Below, piece by piece: positions 42,485 to 49,956 of a stretch of DNA of 50,550 nt. The notes below the pieces were generated by a model. The model was not told the origin of the DNA, made no database searches, and was given only the letters and a program-made list of their open reading frames with translations. Every line of letters starts with the position of its first letter. The stretch's first letter is position 1. Source of the stretch: Cystobacterineae bacterium (GTDB lineage Bacteria; Myxococcota; Myxococcia; Myxococcales; Myxococcaceae); contig WRKR01000020.1 of assembly GCA_009782175.1 (NCBI GenBank), positions 1 through 50,550 on the forward strand, in the 5' to 3' direction. A program made the position numbers and the translations under genes.

Positions 42485-43553
42485 GCGCTTTAAAGAGCTT
42501 CGCAACCCTGTCCAAGTCGAAGTCATCCGGCGCCCAAGCGTTGGAAAGCTCTCTCCCGTTCAACCTGAACCTTTCACAAAATCCAGCTCTGCTTTGCCCA
42601 GAATAACAAGCTCTGCGCTGCCCAGAATAACAAGCTCTGCGCTGCCGAGAATAACAAGCTCTGCTCTGCCGAGAATATCCAGCCCTTCTTTGCCCAAAAT
42701 AACCGACCCTGTTTTGCCCAGAATAACCAACTCCTCATTGCCCAAAATAGAAGAGTCGACGCACCCCTCATCCAAAACCGCTCCAACCTCCTCAGGGCGA
42801 CGTATGCGTATGCCCCTCACACCCGCCAGCATTGAGGCACTGGCTAAAAAAGAGCGCGTTCCCGTTCGAATTGCCAAAGGAGAGCTTGAAGGCAAAATGA
42901 AGTGCCGCATCTGGAAACGCTTGCACCCCAAAGAAGCAGAGCACTTTGAAAGGGCCTATCAGCTATTAGATAAACACCCCCACCTCAATTTGAATGATGC
43001 TTTTGGACTTTTGCAAAGCAATTTGACTTTAGACGAATTCACCAAACGCAAGGCGCGCATCAAAAAGAAAGATGAATTGCGAGTGGCCAGAGCCAGCGTC
43101 TCCAGCATCGAAATTGATGCTTGGTTCAAAACCCTCATGGAAAACCAAGAAGAGCTTTCTTTTGTCTTCGCGGAAAGCACCTTAAGAGACAAAATCCGCG
43201 GCCTGGCTCCACTTGAGCTTGAGTTGGAAAAAACAGGCCTCATCGAAAAAATACAAATTGTCGCCGTCGCCAGGCCCAAAACATGGGAGCAAATAACCTT
43301 CCAGCTTTTGAGAGATTTAAAGCTTGCCCAAAAACCCAGTCCCGTTCCCAGACAGCCTACACAACGAGCTGTTGGAGATCCACGCCCCTTTCTCGCCCAC
43401 CGAGGAAAAACGTTGAGCCTCTTCTTGAGAAATGGCATCAACTTGGAATTGCCCTTGGTGACAACAGGCCCCTTTGACTTGTTGCTGGGTATTCCAGGAA
43501 ATGAAGTACTCATCCCCTTGCACGCCTTGCTGGGATGGAACCCTATAGACTAG
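42477..43553 (+). CDS. Repeat-bearing protein with C-terminal Hfq/Sm-like domain
   Basis: This is a 358-aa protein in three parts. Residues about 36-92 are seven octapeptide repeats of the SSALPRIT type. Residues about 115-250 form a charged helical domain (KKERVPVRIAKGELEGKMKCRIWKRL; HPHLNLNDAFGLLQSNLTLDEFTKRKARIKKK). Residues 309-358 (RGKTLSLFLRNGINLEL... EVLIPLHALLG) resemble the Sm fold of Hfq: FLRNGINL matches Sm1 (YLVNGIKL) and IPLHALL matches Sm2 (VYKHAIS), keeping the His but not the Lys of the proximal RNA-binding rim. M. xanthus lacks a standard hfq as far as I recall. An RNA-binding role is inferred. Confidence 0.72.
   Translation: MNKRFKELRNPVQVEVIRRPSVGKLSPVQPEPFTKSSSALPRITSSALPRITSSALPRITSSALPRISSPSLPKITDPVLPRITNSSLPKIEESTHPSSKTAPTSSGRRMRMPLTPASIEALAKKERVPVRIAKGELEGKMKCRIWKRLHPKEAEHFERAYQLLDKHPHLNLNDAFGLLQSNLTLDEFTKRKARIKKKDELRVARASVSSIEIDAWFKTLMENQEELSFVFAESTLRDKIRGLAPLELELEKTGLIEKIQIVAVARPKTWEQITFQLLRDLKLAQKPSPVPRQPTQRAVGDPRPFLAHRGKTLSLFLRNGINLELPLVTTGPFDLLLGIPGNEVLIPLHALLGWNPID
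42585..42752. repeat. Seven 24-bp coding repeats
   Basis: The unit is 24 bp, about AGCTCTGCGCTGCC plus CAGAATAACA, encoding SSALPRIT; the first four are nearly identical and the last three diverged (SPSLPKIT, DPVLPRIT, NSSLPKIE). Copy number changes would keep the frame. Confidence 0.92.
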
Positions 43554-43591
43554 ACCGCTTTCAGGTTGAATTGAGCCTTCAAAGAGACAGA

Positions 43592-43619
43592 GTTGAGGCA
43601 AGCAAAACTTGCCTTCAAC
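43592..43619. terminator. Hairpin after the Hfq-like gene
   Basis: GTTGAGGCAAG pairs with CTTGCCTTCAAC (one bulged base) across a CAAAA loop, 39 bp after the stop codon. There is no T-run, so terminator function is uncertain. It shares GGCAAG/CTTGCC with the hairpins at 7442 and 11669. Confidence 0.45.
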
Positions 43620-43637
43620 CGCTGTTTCAGCAAAGCC

Positions 43638-43717
43638 CTCTTGCAGCAAAGTCCTCTTGCAGCAAAGTCCTCTTGCAGCAAAGTCCTCTTGCAGCAAAGT
43701 TCTCTTGCAGAAAAGTC
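43638..43717. repeat. Five 16-bp tandem repeats upstream of alaS
   Basis: CTCTTGCAGCAAAGTC is repeated at 43638, 43654, 43670 (exact), 43686 and 43702 (one mismatch each), 80 bp before the alaS start. It is non-coding and probably in or near the alaS promoter/leader. Confidence 0.92.
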
Positions 43718-43797
43718 CTCAGCACATAAAACCCGCCTTCTTGTGTCGCTTTCACTTGCGGGTTGCTTCTGTGGAATACGTGACATAATCCGATGGC

Positions 43798-46449
43798 ATG
43801 TTGAGTGCACCACACATCCGCGAATCCTTCCTCTCTTTCTTTCAAAGCAAAAACCACCTGCGCCTTCCTTCTTCCAGCCTCGTCCCCCAGGGCGACCCCA
43901 GCTTGCTTTTTACAAATGCGGGCATGGTGCAATTTAAAGACGTTTTTACGGGACAGGAACGCCCTCTGGCACCACGCGCATGCACAGTGCAGAAATGTGT
44001 TCGCGCCGGCGGCAAACACAATGACTTGGACAATGTAGGCTATACGGCGCGCCACCATACTTTTTTTGAAATGCTCGGCAACTTCTCCTTCGGCGATTAT
44101 TTTAAAAAAGATGCCATCCGCTGGGCCTGGGAATATGTCACCCAATGCCTTGGGCTTCCTCCTGAGCTTTTGGCCGTCACCGTCTTCAAGGGCGAAGAGG
44201 GCATTGAGGCCGACGACGAGGCCTTCGAAGCGTGGGCAAGCGTGGGGGTTCCTCGAAACCGCATCCACCGGCTTGGACTTGGGGACAACTTCTGGGCCAT
44301 GGGAGACGTGGGGCCTTGCGGGCCTTGCTCCGAAATTTATTTCTATGTCCCAGGTACGCAGCCCAAAGCAACAGACTTGCCAGGCGAAAGCGACAACTGG
44401 CTTGAAATTTGGAACCTCGTCTTCATGCAGTTTGAGCGCAAAACCAAAGACAGCCCACTGACGCTTCTGCCCAAACCTTCCATTGACACAGGCGCAGGCT
44501 TAGAGCGCCTGGCCGCTGTCGCACAAAAAAAAGCATCCAACTATGACACGGACGTGTTTGTGCCTTTGCTTGGAAAAATTTCAAAACTTTCCCAAAAACG
44601 CTATGGCGAGACAGAAGCCGATGACGCCTCCATGCGGATTCTCGCCGACCATGCACGCGCAACGGCTTTTTTGATGGCCGACGGCGTGCTCCCTTCCAAT
44701 GAAGGGCGAGGCTATGTGCTTCGGCGCATTGTGCGGCGCGCCATCCGCCATGCAGAAAGGCTGGGCCTCAAAACCCTCGTCTTCCACCAGGTGGTTGAAA
44801 AAGTCGTTGAGCTTATGGGCGAAGTCTATCCGGAACTTCAAGAAAACCGCACCTTGTTGACGGAGGCGACGCGGCACGAAGAAGACGCTTTCAGAAATAC
44901 CCTCGAAAAAGGCCTGCGCAAAATAGACGAAGAGTTGGAGGTACTCCAAAAAAACGGCCAGAACACCCTCTCAGGAAAAACCCTCTTCTTCCTGCATGAC
45001 ACGCATGGCTTTCCGTGGGACTTGACGCAAACCATTGCGAGGGAGCGCGGCTTTAAGGTGGACATCGCCGGCTGGGAAAAGGAAATGGAAAAGCAACGCA
45101 GCCGCACAGGCTTTTCAGGCTCCGGCGAAACGGCTGTGCAGGAAACCTATTTGCAGCTTGCCAAAACCTTGGCCCCCACCGCTTTCGTCGGCTATGAGGC
45201 CCTCTCTTGCGAAACCCAAATAGTTGCCATCCTCAAAGACAACCAGCCCGTCCAAAGCGCAAGCGCCCCCGACAAAATATGCCTCGTCTTCGCACAAACC
45301 CCCTTCTATGGCGAGTCCGGCGGCCAAGTCGGCGACATGGGCCACCTGGAAAGCCCCCATGCCTTTGGGCATATTGCTCAGGCCCAAAGGCCCCTCCCCT
45401 CCCTGGTGGTGCACCCCACCTCCCTCTCCCGCGGAAGCGTTAAGCTTGGCGACACACTAACGCTGCAGGTGAATGCCCAACTTCGCAAAGCGACGCAAGC
45501 CAACCACTCGGCTACGCACCTCATGCATAAGGCCCTCAAAACCGTCCTCGGCAGCCACGTCAAACAAGCCGGCTCCGTCGTCAGCCCCGAAGGCCTGCGC
45601 TTTGACTATACGCATTTTGCGGCGCCTGAAAGTGCACAGCTGGAAGCCGTCGAAGACTGTGTCAACCAGTGGATTTGCGAAAATGAGGCCACGCACACCC
45701 AAACCATGTCGCTTGCACAGGCCAAAGCAGAAGGCGCCGTGGCCCTCTTCGGCGAAAAATATGGCGAAACCGTGCGCGTCGTCAGCGTACACCCTAAGTC
45801 CAAAGAGTTGTGCGGCGGCACGCACACCCAGCGCACAGGGGACATTGGACTTTTCAAAATTGTCGCGGAGTCCTCCATCGCCTCGGGCGTGCGGCGCATT
45901 CAAGCCCTCACGGGCGCCAAGGCCTTCGCCTGGCTTCGCGACGCGGAGAAGGAGCTGAAACGCGCTGCGGAAATTGTCAAAGCCCCCCCCAGAGAGCTTG
46001 GCGCGCGCATGCTGCACATTCAAAAACGCATGCGGGAGTTTGAAAAGCGCCTCGAAATGTCTCTTCTGGCCTCGCAAGTCTCCACCCAGGAAGCCACAAC
46101 CACTTTAAGAGAAATTGCGGGCATCCGCCTGCTTGTCCAAAACTTGGGCAACGTCACCCCCAAAACCATGCGGGCACTCGCCGACAAACACCGCGAAGAG
46201 TTGAAGTCCGGCCTCGTCGCCCTCACGGGTACCACGCCGGACAACAAGGCTGTTGTCCTCCTCGCCGCTACCCCTGACGTCGTCGCCAAAGGGGTGAAGG
46301 CCGCGGAGCTCATCAAAGGCATGGCCGAGGCCATGGGAGGCACAGGCGGAGGCAAAGCGGAGCTGGCCCAGGCAGGGGCGGCAGATGCTTCGCGCCTTTG
46401 GGCAGCACTCGAAAAATTGGAGCAGCTTTTGAAGTCTTCCAACTCTTAA
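43798..46449 (+). CDS. alaS: Alanyl-tRNA synthetase
   Basis: The 883-aa protein is full length. The class II catalytic core (about residues 1-240) includes LLFTNAGMVQFKDVF and the Gly-rich GAGLERLA. The editing domain holds the four metal ligands (HSATHLMH and CGGTHTQRTGD). The C-terminal DHHA1/C-Ala part (about 720-883) ends in a Gly-rich segment (GGTGGGKAELAQAG). It charges tRNA-Ala and clears mischarged Ser/Gly. GC content is higher than in the pilus genes. It has no strong Shine-Dalgarno at ATG 43798. Confidence 0.97.
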   Translation: MLSAPHIRESFLSFFQSKNHLRLPSSSLVPQGDPSLLFTNAGMVQFKDVFTGQERPLAPRACTVQKCVRAGGKHNDLDNVGYTARHHTFFEMLGNFSFGDYFKKDAIRWAWEYVTQCLGLPPELLAVTVFKGEEGIEADDEAFEAWASVGVPRNRIHRLGLGDNFWAMGDVGPCGPCSEIYFYVPGTQPKATDLPGESDNWLEIWNLVFMQFERKTKDSPLTLLPKPSIDTGAGLERLAAVAQKKASNYDTDVFVPLLGKISKLSQKRYGETEADDASMRILADHARATAFLMADGVLPSNEGRGYVLRRIVRRAIRHAERLGLKTLVFHQVVEKVVELMGEVYPELQENRTLLTEATRHEEDAFRNTLEKGLRKIDEELEVLQKNGQNTLSGKTLFFLHDTHGFPWDLTQTIARERGFKVDIAGWEKEMEKQRSRTGFSGSGETAVQETYLQLAKTLAPTAFVGYEALSCETQIVAILKDNQPVQSASAPDKICLVFAQTPFYGESGGQVGDMGHLESPHAFGHIAQAQRPLPSLVVHPTSLSRGSVKLGDTLTLQVNAQLRKATQANHSATHLMHKALKTVLGSHVKQAGSVVSPEGLRFDYTHFAAPESAQLEAVEDCVNQWICENEATHTQTMSLAQAKAEGAVALFGEKYGETVRVVSVHPKSKELCGGTHTQRTGDIGLFKIVAESSIASGVRRIQALTGAKAFAWLRDAEKELKRAAEIVKAPPRELGARMLHIQKRMREFEKRLEMSLLASQVSTQEATTTLREIAGIRLLVQNLGNVTPKTMRALADKHREELKSGLVALTGTTPDNKAVVLLAATPDVVAKGVKAAELIKGMAEAMGGTGGGKAELAQAGAADASRLWAALEKLEQLLKSSNS

Positions 46450-46461
46450 AAAAAATGGGCA

Positions 46462-46484
46462 AAAAACCCTTCGTCGGGGGCGAC
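46462..46484. repeat. Dispersed 23-bp repeat, copy 3
   Basis: This copy matches 201-223 and 325-347 with two mismatches; it begins AAAAACCCTTCG and ends GGCGAC. It lies 13 bp after alaS and may also act as its hairpin end. Confidence 0.65.
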
Positions 46485-46502
46485 GCCCGCCGCCACCAAG
46501 CT

Positions 46503-46550
46503 AAAATACCTCAGCACAAAGGTACCTCAGAACAAAATACCTCAGCACAA
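46503..46550. repeat. Three 16-bp tandem repeats
   Basis: AAAATACCTCAGCACA and variants are repeated three times in the short gap between the convergent genes alaS and 46566-47105. Confidence 0.85.
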
Positions 46551-46565
46551 TGGCACTCTCCCTCC

Positions 46566-47105
46566 TCAAAATACCCATGGGCTTTTTCGAGTATCCAAAA
46601 AGCCACCCAAAAAAACCCCCGAAATAAAAACGAAAGCGGCAAGCAGTCCCCCCATGAGGAGAATTTTCCAGCGGTAGCTGCGGCCTCTGTCCTGGCATAG
46701 GCGAAAAGCCTCTTTGACGCGAAGCTCCGGTTTTTCGGCAAGGGGCAAAAGAACCAAGAGTTGAGGCGAATAGCGGAAGAAGAGGAAGGCCAAGAAGACG
46801 AGGCCAGTCGCCAACAGCATGAAGAGTGCCTCCAGGGGGGAAGTTTCGCCTGTTGTATTTTTCAACTTGCTGAGCAACAAAACCGGGCCGCCGCCAAGGA
46901 TGCTGGCGAAAAGCCAGACACAGGACATAGAGAGGGTGACGCGAAAACCCGCTGCGGCTGCTTTGAGGCCTACCTTAAAATTGAAAAGGGCGTTGAGCCT
47001 CGGCTTTTGGCCACTCCAAGCCGTGTTTGCCATTTCGAGGAGGCCACGCGTAAGCATGCACTGCACCGCAAACAACGCCGCTACCAACAAAAAATTTCTC
47101 AGCAT
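46566..47105 (-). CDS. Four-helix inner-membrane protein (DUF975-like)
   Basis: The product is about 179 aa with four hydrophobic segments (FLLVAALFAVQCML; MSCVWLFASILGG; LFMLLATGLVFLAFLFF; WKILLMGGLLAAFVFISGVFLGG). The third is followed by LLPLAEKPELRVKEAFRLCQDRGRSYRWKIL, which resembles the xPxLxxxEALxxSxxLxxGxxWK pattern of DUF975 and related membrane proteins. Function is unknown. ATG 47105 is preferred over TTG 47111. On the minus strand TATAAT stands at 47116-47121, only ten bases before the ATG. If this is the -10 box, the mRNA would be nearly leaderless. Confidence 0.62.
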   Translation of the reverse strand: MLRNFLLVAALFAVQCMLTRGLLEMANTAWSGQKPRLNALFNFKVGLKAAAAGFRVTLSMSCVWLFASILGGGPVLLLSKLKNTTGETSPLEALFMLLATGLVFLAFLFFRYSPQLLVLLPLAEKPELRVKEAFRLCQDRGRSYRWKILLMGGLLAAFVFISGVFLGGFLDTRKSPWVF

Positions 47106-47193
47106 TGGCAAATTAATTATACAACACGGGTTTCCTTAAGACTGTTTATCTATATGCAGCTATGCTCTAAAACCCATGCTTCTATCCTCTCAA

Positions 47194-47230
47194 GCACGGC
47201 TCAACCTTCGCCACTGGGTTGGAGCCGTGC
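47194..47230. repeat. Inverted repeat GCACGGCTC/GAGCCGTGC
   Basis: A 9-bp stem (47194-47202 with 47222-47230) is extended by AACC/GGTT with one bulge and has a ten-base loop. It lies 52 bp before the GTG of the next gene; it could be an operator or a hairpin from transferred DNA. Confidence 0.6.
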
Positions 47231-47281
47231 CCCCGTAGGCATGGCACAAGCTTTATTCTCCACGGGCGACCGGAGCTAACC

Positions 47282-47776
47282 GTGGGCAGTGTGGAGCGGG
47301 AATATAAATACCAGCACAAGTGGACCACAATTGTCCTTTGTGCCGCGTTCTTCGGCCTGTGCACCGTTGTCCTCGGCTTCGAAGCCACAGGCAACAACCG
47401 CGACCTCGTCATCAACCACCTCGTCGAGCTCAGCCCGGACTGGGCGATCAGGTTTCATTGGCTGCTGACTGCGTTCGGCGCCGGCTCTGTCGTCATCACC
47501 GCCTTCCTTGCCTACCACCGACTCACCTTCCACCAGCGGCTGCTATTTGGCCCGACGGCTATGCGCGTGCCAACGTCCTCGTGGTCGCGGAATGAGAAGG
47601 AGATTGCATACCGGGACATTCAGGCACTGTCTGAGCTGAACATCCGCGGCCAGCGCCTCCTTTTTGTCACGCACTCTGGCGGCACAGATATCATCCAGGC
47701 GTCCATGCTCCCGTCCAAGGCGGTGTTCGCGGAAGTCTGCGAGCTGTTGGCTGCTCGCAAACAGGACAACGCCTAA
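47282..47776 (+). CDS. Two-helix membrane protein with foreign-looking codon use
   Basis: The 164-aa product has two membrane segments (TTIVLCAAFFGLCTVVLGF; WLLTAFGAGSVVITAFLAY), then a soluble C-terminal domain of about 70 residues (RLLFGPTAMRVPTSSWSRNEKEIAYRDIQALSELNIRGQRLLFVTHSGGTDIIQASML) whose strand pattern suggests a PH-like fold. I do not recognise a family. The start is GTG 47282 with GGAG exactly six bases upstream. Codons end strongly in C or G (GTC, CTC, GAC, AAC), unlike the pilus genes. The stop codon lies inside GCCTAAC, see 47771-47801. Both facts suggest recent transfer. Confidence 0.72.
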   Translation: MGSVEREYKYQHKWTTIVLCAAFFGLCTVVLGFEATGNNRDLVINHLVELSPDWAIRFHWLLTAFGAGSVVITAFLAYHRLTFHQRLLFGPTAMRVPTSSWSRNEKEIAYRDIQALSELNIRGQRLLFVTHSGGTDIIQASMLPSKAVFAEVCELLAARKQDNA

Positions 47777-47801
47777 CTTTGCGCTCAAGCGGATGGAGCC
47801 A
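47771..47801 (+). other. Half attC-like sequence
   Basis: GCCTAAC (47771-47777) fits the RYYYAAC inverse core of integron attC sites and overlaps the stop codon, as is usual for gene cassettes. It is followed by TTTGCGCTCAAGCGGA, like the L-type box of such sites. The matching GTTRRRY half was not found in the next 200 bp or just upstream of the gene, so a complete attC is absent. Confidence 0.4.
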
Positions 47802-48070
47802 CCTTGGAATGTGTCGTCTCTAAGTCGCTCACCGCACAAAAACAACGAGGAGCTCTGAACACAGTCCTTTGGGCAGAGTTTAATATTGGGCAAATATTGA
47901 ACTTTGCCCAATGTTCAATAAAATCAGCGCATGAGAATGCTCGGAGCGACACCCTCTCGCTAGAAGTGCTCTGGGGATACGCTTGCAGGTGCATGCTCAT
48001 TTTCACAATACTCTCTTTTTAAAATATGAGAAACTGCGCTTGAAGTTACTCGTCATGCCATGCCAACACT
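47802..48070. other. Intergenic stretch with one strong palindrome
   Basis: No gene is supported. The main feature is the hairpin at 47885-47912. GC content falls towards the palindrome and changes again before the malonyl-CoA decarboxylase gene. Confidence 0.5.
47885..47912. repeat. Perfect 10-bp inverted repeat
   Basis: ATTGGGCAAA and TTTGCCCAAT flank an 8-base loop. The flanks also contain TATTGAAC and TTCAATA, so it may form an extended structure. It could be an operator or a hairpin; there is no T-run. Confidence 0.65.
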
Positions 48071-48109
48071 GTGTTGGTGCTTTGTGTTGGTGCTTTGTGT
48101 TGGTGCTTT
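48071..48109. repeat. Three 13-bp tandem repeats
   Basis: GTGTTGGTGCTTT is repeated three times exactly, about 100 bp before the malonyl-CoA decarboxylase start. Just before it, CCAACAC/GTGTTGG forms an inverted repeat with the first unit. Confidence 0.88.
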
Positions 48110-48212
48110 GCCCGCCATGCACATGGGCTGCGTCTGCTGCAGCGCTCGGGGCTTTGGGGGGGGGGTTGTGCATGCATGCGAGCATTCATTGCTGAAGGAG
48201 TTGAAGGAGACC

Positions 48213-49604
48213 ATGACAGCAAGCAATCTCGTCAAGCGCAGCTTCAATCGCGTTAAACAACTTTGGTCCGGCAAAAGTTTGCCCCCGAAGGAATGGAAAC
48301 GCGTCCACGAATTGTTGCGTGACTGCGCTGCAAACCTGGGTGGCGAAGTTTCAACGCAGCTGCGCGCCGCAAAACTGAGTGAAACCTATCTCAAGTTTGA
48401 CGACGAAAACCGCAAAGCCTTTTTGCGGCTCATTGTGCATGAGTTCGGCCCTGACTCTAAAAAAATCGCCACGGCCTATCAAACTTGGCAACAAGCCATG
48501 GGCAGCGATGAACAATGGCAGGCAGAAGCGGCTTTGCGCATGGCATTGCGCTCGCCGCGCCTGCGCATTCTGACGCAATTCAACGCCTTGCCTCAGGGCG
48601 TCAAATTTCTGGTCAACCTGCGCTCTGACTTGATGCGCTATATGGAGGACAATCCAGCACTGCGCTCCCTGGACCGTGAGCTTGAATACCAGTTGGGCTC
48701 CTGGTTTGATGTGGGCTTTCTCGAGTTGCAGCAGATTACGTGGCACTCGCCGGCAAGCTTGCTGGAAACGCTCATCCGCTATGAAGCTGTCCACGAAATA
48801 CGCTCCTGGGCAGACCTCAAAAACCGCCTGGACTCTGACCGGCGCTGCTATGCCTTCTTCCATCCGCGCATGCCTGAAGAGCCTTTAATTTTCGTCGAAG
48901 TTGCTCTCATCAACCGCCTTGCCGACAACATTCAAACCATTCTCGACGAGCATGCACCATTGCTTGACGAAAAACGCGCCGACACGGCCATCTTCTATTC
49001 TATTTCAAATACGCAAACGGGGCTTCGCGGTGTCAGCTTCGGAAATTTTCTGCTCAAGCGCGTTATTGATGACTTAAAACACCACTTCCCCCGCCTGACA
49101 ACCTTTGCCACTTTGTCGCCCCTGCCCTTGCTGCGCCGCTGGGCACAAAACAATGACGACGCGTGGAAACATGCCTTCACCCCAAGTGACGTTAACAACA
49201 TCAGCAAAGCAGGCTCCATTGAAAATTCACGCACCGCCATCCGACAATTGCTCGACGACAAACGATGGACGGATGACAAACGTCTTGCACCACTTCTCTA
49301 TGCACCGCTCACCCGCCTCGCCGCACGCTATCTCCTCAACGCCAAACAACCCGGAAACGCTCCCGTTGAGCGTCCTGCGGATCCGGTTGCCCGCTTTCAC
49401 TTAGGCAATGGCGCACGCGTTGAACGCCTTAACCACTTGGGCGATCATTCCGAAAAAGGCTTCAACCAATCCTATGGTATGATGGTTAACTATTTATATA
49501 ACCCCGACACCATCGAAACCAATGTCGAAGCCCTGCTGCGCAAGGGCAAAATCGACGCCGCATCCCACATCCATAACATGGCCAAAATGACGGACACCAA
49601 ATAG
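48213..49604 (+). CDS. Malonyl-CoA decarboxylase
   Basis: The 463-aa protein has the N-terminal helical domain (LVKRSFNRVKQLWSG; LRLIVHEFGPDSKKIATAY) and the C-terminal GNAT-fold catalytic domain. The latter has FFHPRMPEEPLIFVEVAL, ATLSPLPLLRRW (catalytic Ser region) and the closing FHLGNGARVERLNHLGDHSEKG with the catalytic His region. It converts malonyl-CoA to acetyl-CoA and CO2, opposing acetyl-CoA carboxylase. AAGGAG lies three bases before ATG 48213. The frame is open upstream to 48060, but that part is translated repeat. It stands alone rather than in a malonate operon. Confidence 0.92.
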   Translation: MTASNLVKRSFNRVKQLWSGKSLPPKEWKRVHELLRDCAANLGGEVSTQLRAAKLSETYLKFDDENRKAFLRLIVHEFGPDSKKIATAYQTWQQAMGSDEQWQAEAALRMALRSPRLRILTQFNALPQGVKFLVNLRSDLMRYMEDNPALRSLDRELEYQLGSWFDVGFLELQQITWHSPASLLETLIRYEAVHEIRSWADLKNRLDSDRRCYAFFHPRMPEEPLIFVEVALINRLADNIQTILDEHAPLLDEKRADTAIFYSISNTQTGLRGVSFGNFLLKRVIDDLKHHFPRLTTFATLSPLPLLRRWAQNNDDAWKHAFTPSDVNNISKAGSIENSRTAIRQLLDDKRWTDDKRLAPLLYAPLTRLAARYLLNAKQPGNAPVERPADPVARFHLGNGARVERLNHLGDHSEKGFNQSYGMMVNYLYNPDTIETNVEALLRKGKIDAASHIHNMAKMTDTK

Positions 49605-49648
49605 CTGGAGCTGCTGGTTTGGGCCTTGGGTTTTCTCCCGGCCTATGC

Positions 49649-49668
49649 ACGCGGGGAAAGCCCCGCGT
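49649..49668. terminator. Perfect hairpin ACGCGGGG/CCCCGCGT
   Basis: An 8-bp GC-rich stem with a four-base loop lies 45 bp after the malonyl-CoA decarboxylase stop and directly against the stop codon of the minus-strand frame 49669-49956. It may terminate either; it has no T-run. Confidence 0.5.
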
Positions 49669-49956
49669 TCAACGAAAGGCCAATGGGCCATTATGAGTGA
49701 CCGTTGACTCAAAGACGCGCTGAGAGAAGCTTGGTGTGGCAAGGTTTTCGACAAACAAACGCAGAATGTCGATGCTACCTGCAGCGGCGGTACCTTGGGG
49801 GTGGACATATTGCCAATCCACATCCGTGACGACGAGAGCTTGCACTTCAGTGAGGCGTGGCTGAGACGCGCCTTCGCATTTTCGTATTTCGAGGCATAGG
49901 CGAAAGCAGACTGGGCCGAATGGCCCACTCTGCCCCGGAGGCGAGAAAAAAACCCC
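49669..49956 (-). pseudogene. Open frame in phase with the upstream hydrolase, after its TGA
   Basis: On the minus strand the reading frame of the hydrolase continues past its TGA (49957-49959) for 95 codons to TGA 49669-49671. It reads ...EVQALVVTDVDWQYVHP, then SIDILRLFVENLATPSF, a composition that looks like real protein. There is no ATG; GTG codons occur at EVQ and DVD. It could be a separate gene with an unusual start, a remnant, or a readthrough extension. A hairpin TGGGCC/GGCCCA (about 49916-49931) lies near its beginning and a strong hairpin follows its stop. Confidence 0.35.

Noticed and set aside
46761-47279. 172-codon plus-strand frame opposite the membrane protein
   Set aside because: It has no hydrophobic or motif pattern, while the minus strand gives four clear membrane helices with a DUF975-like segment.
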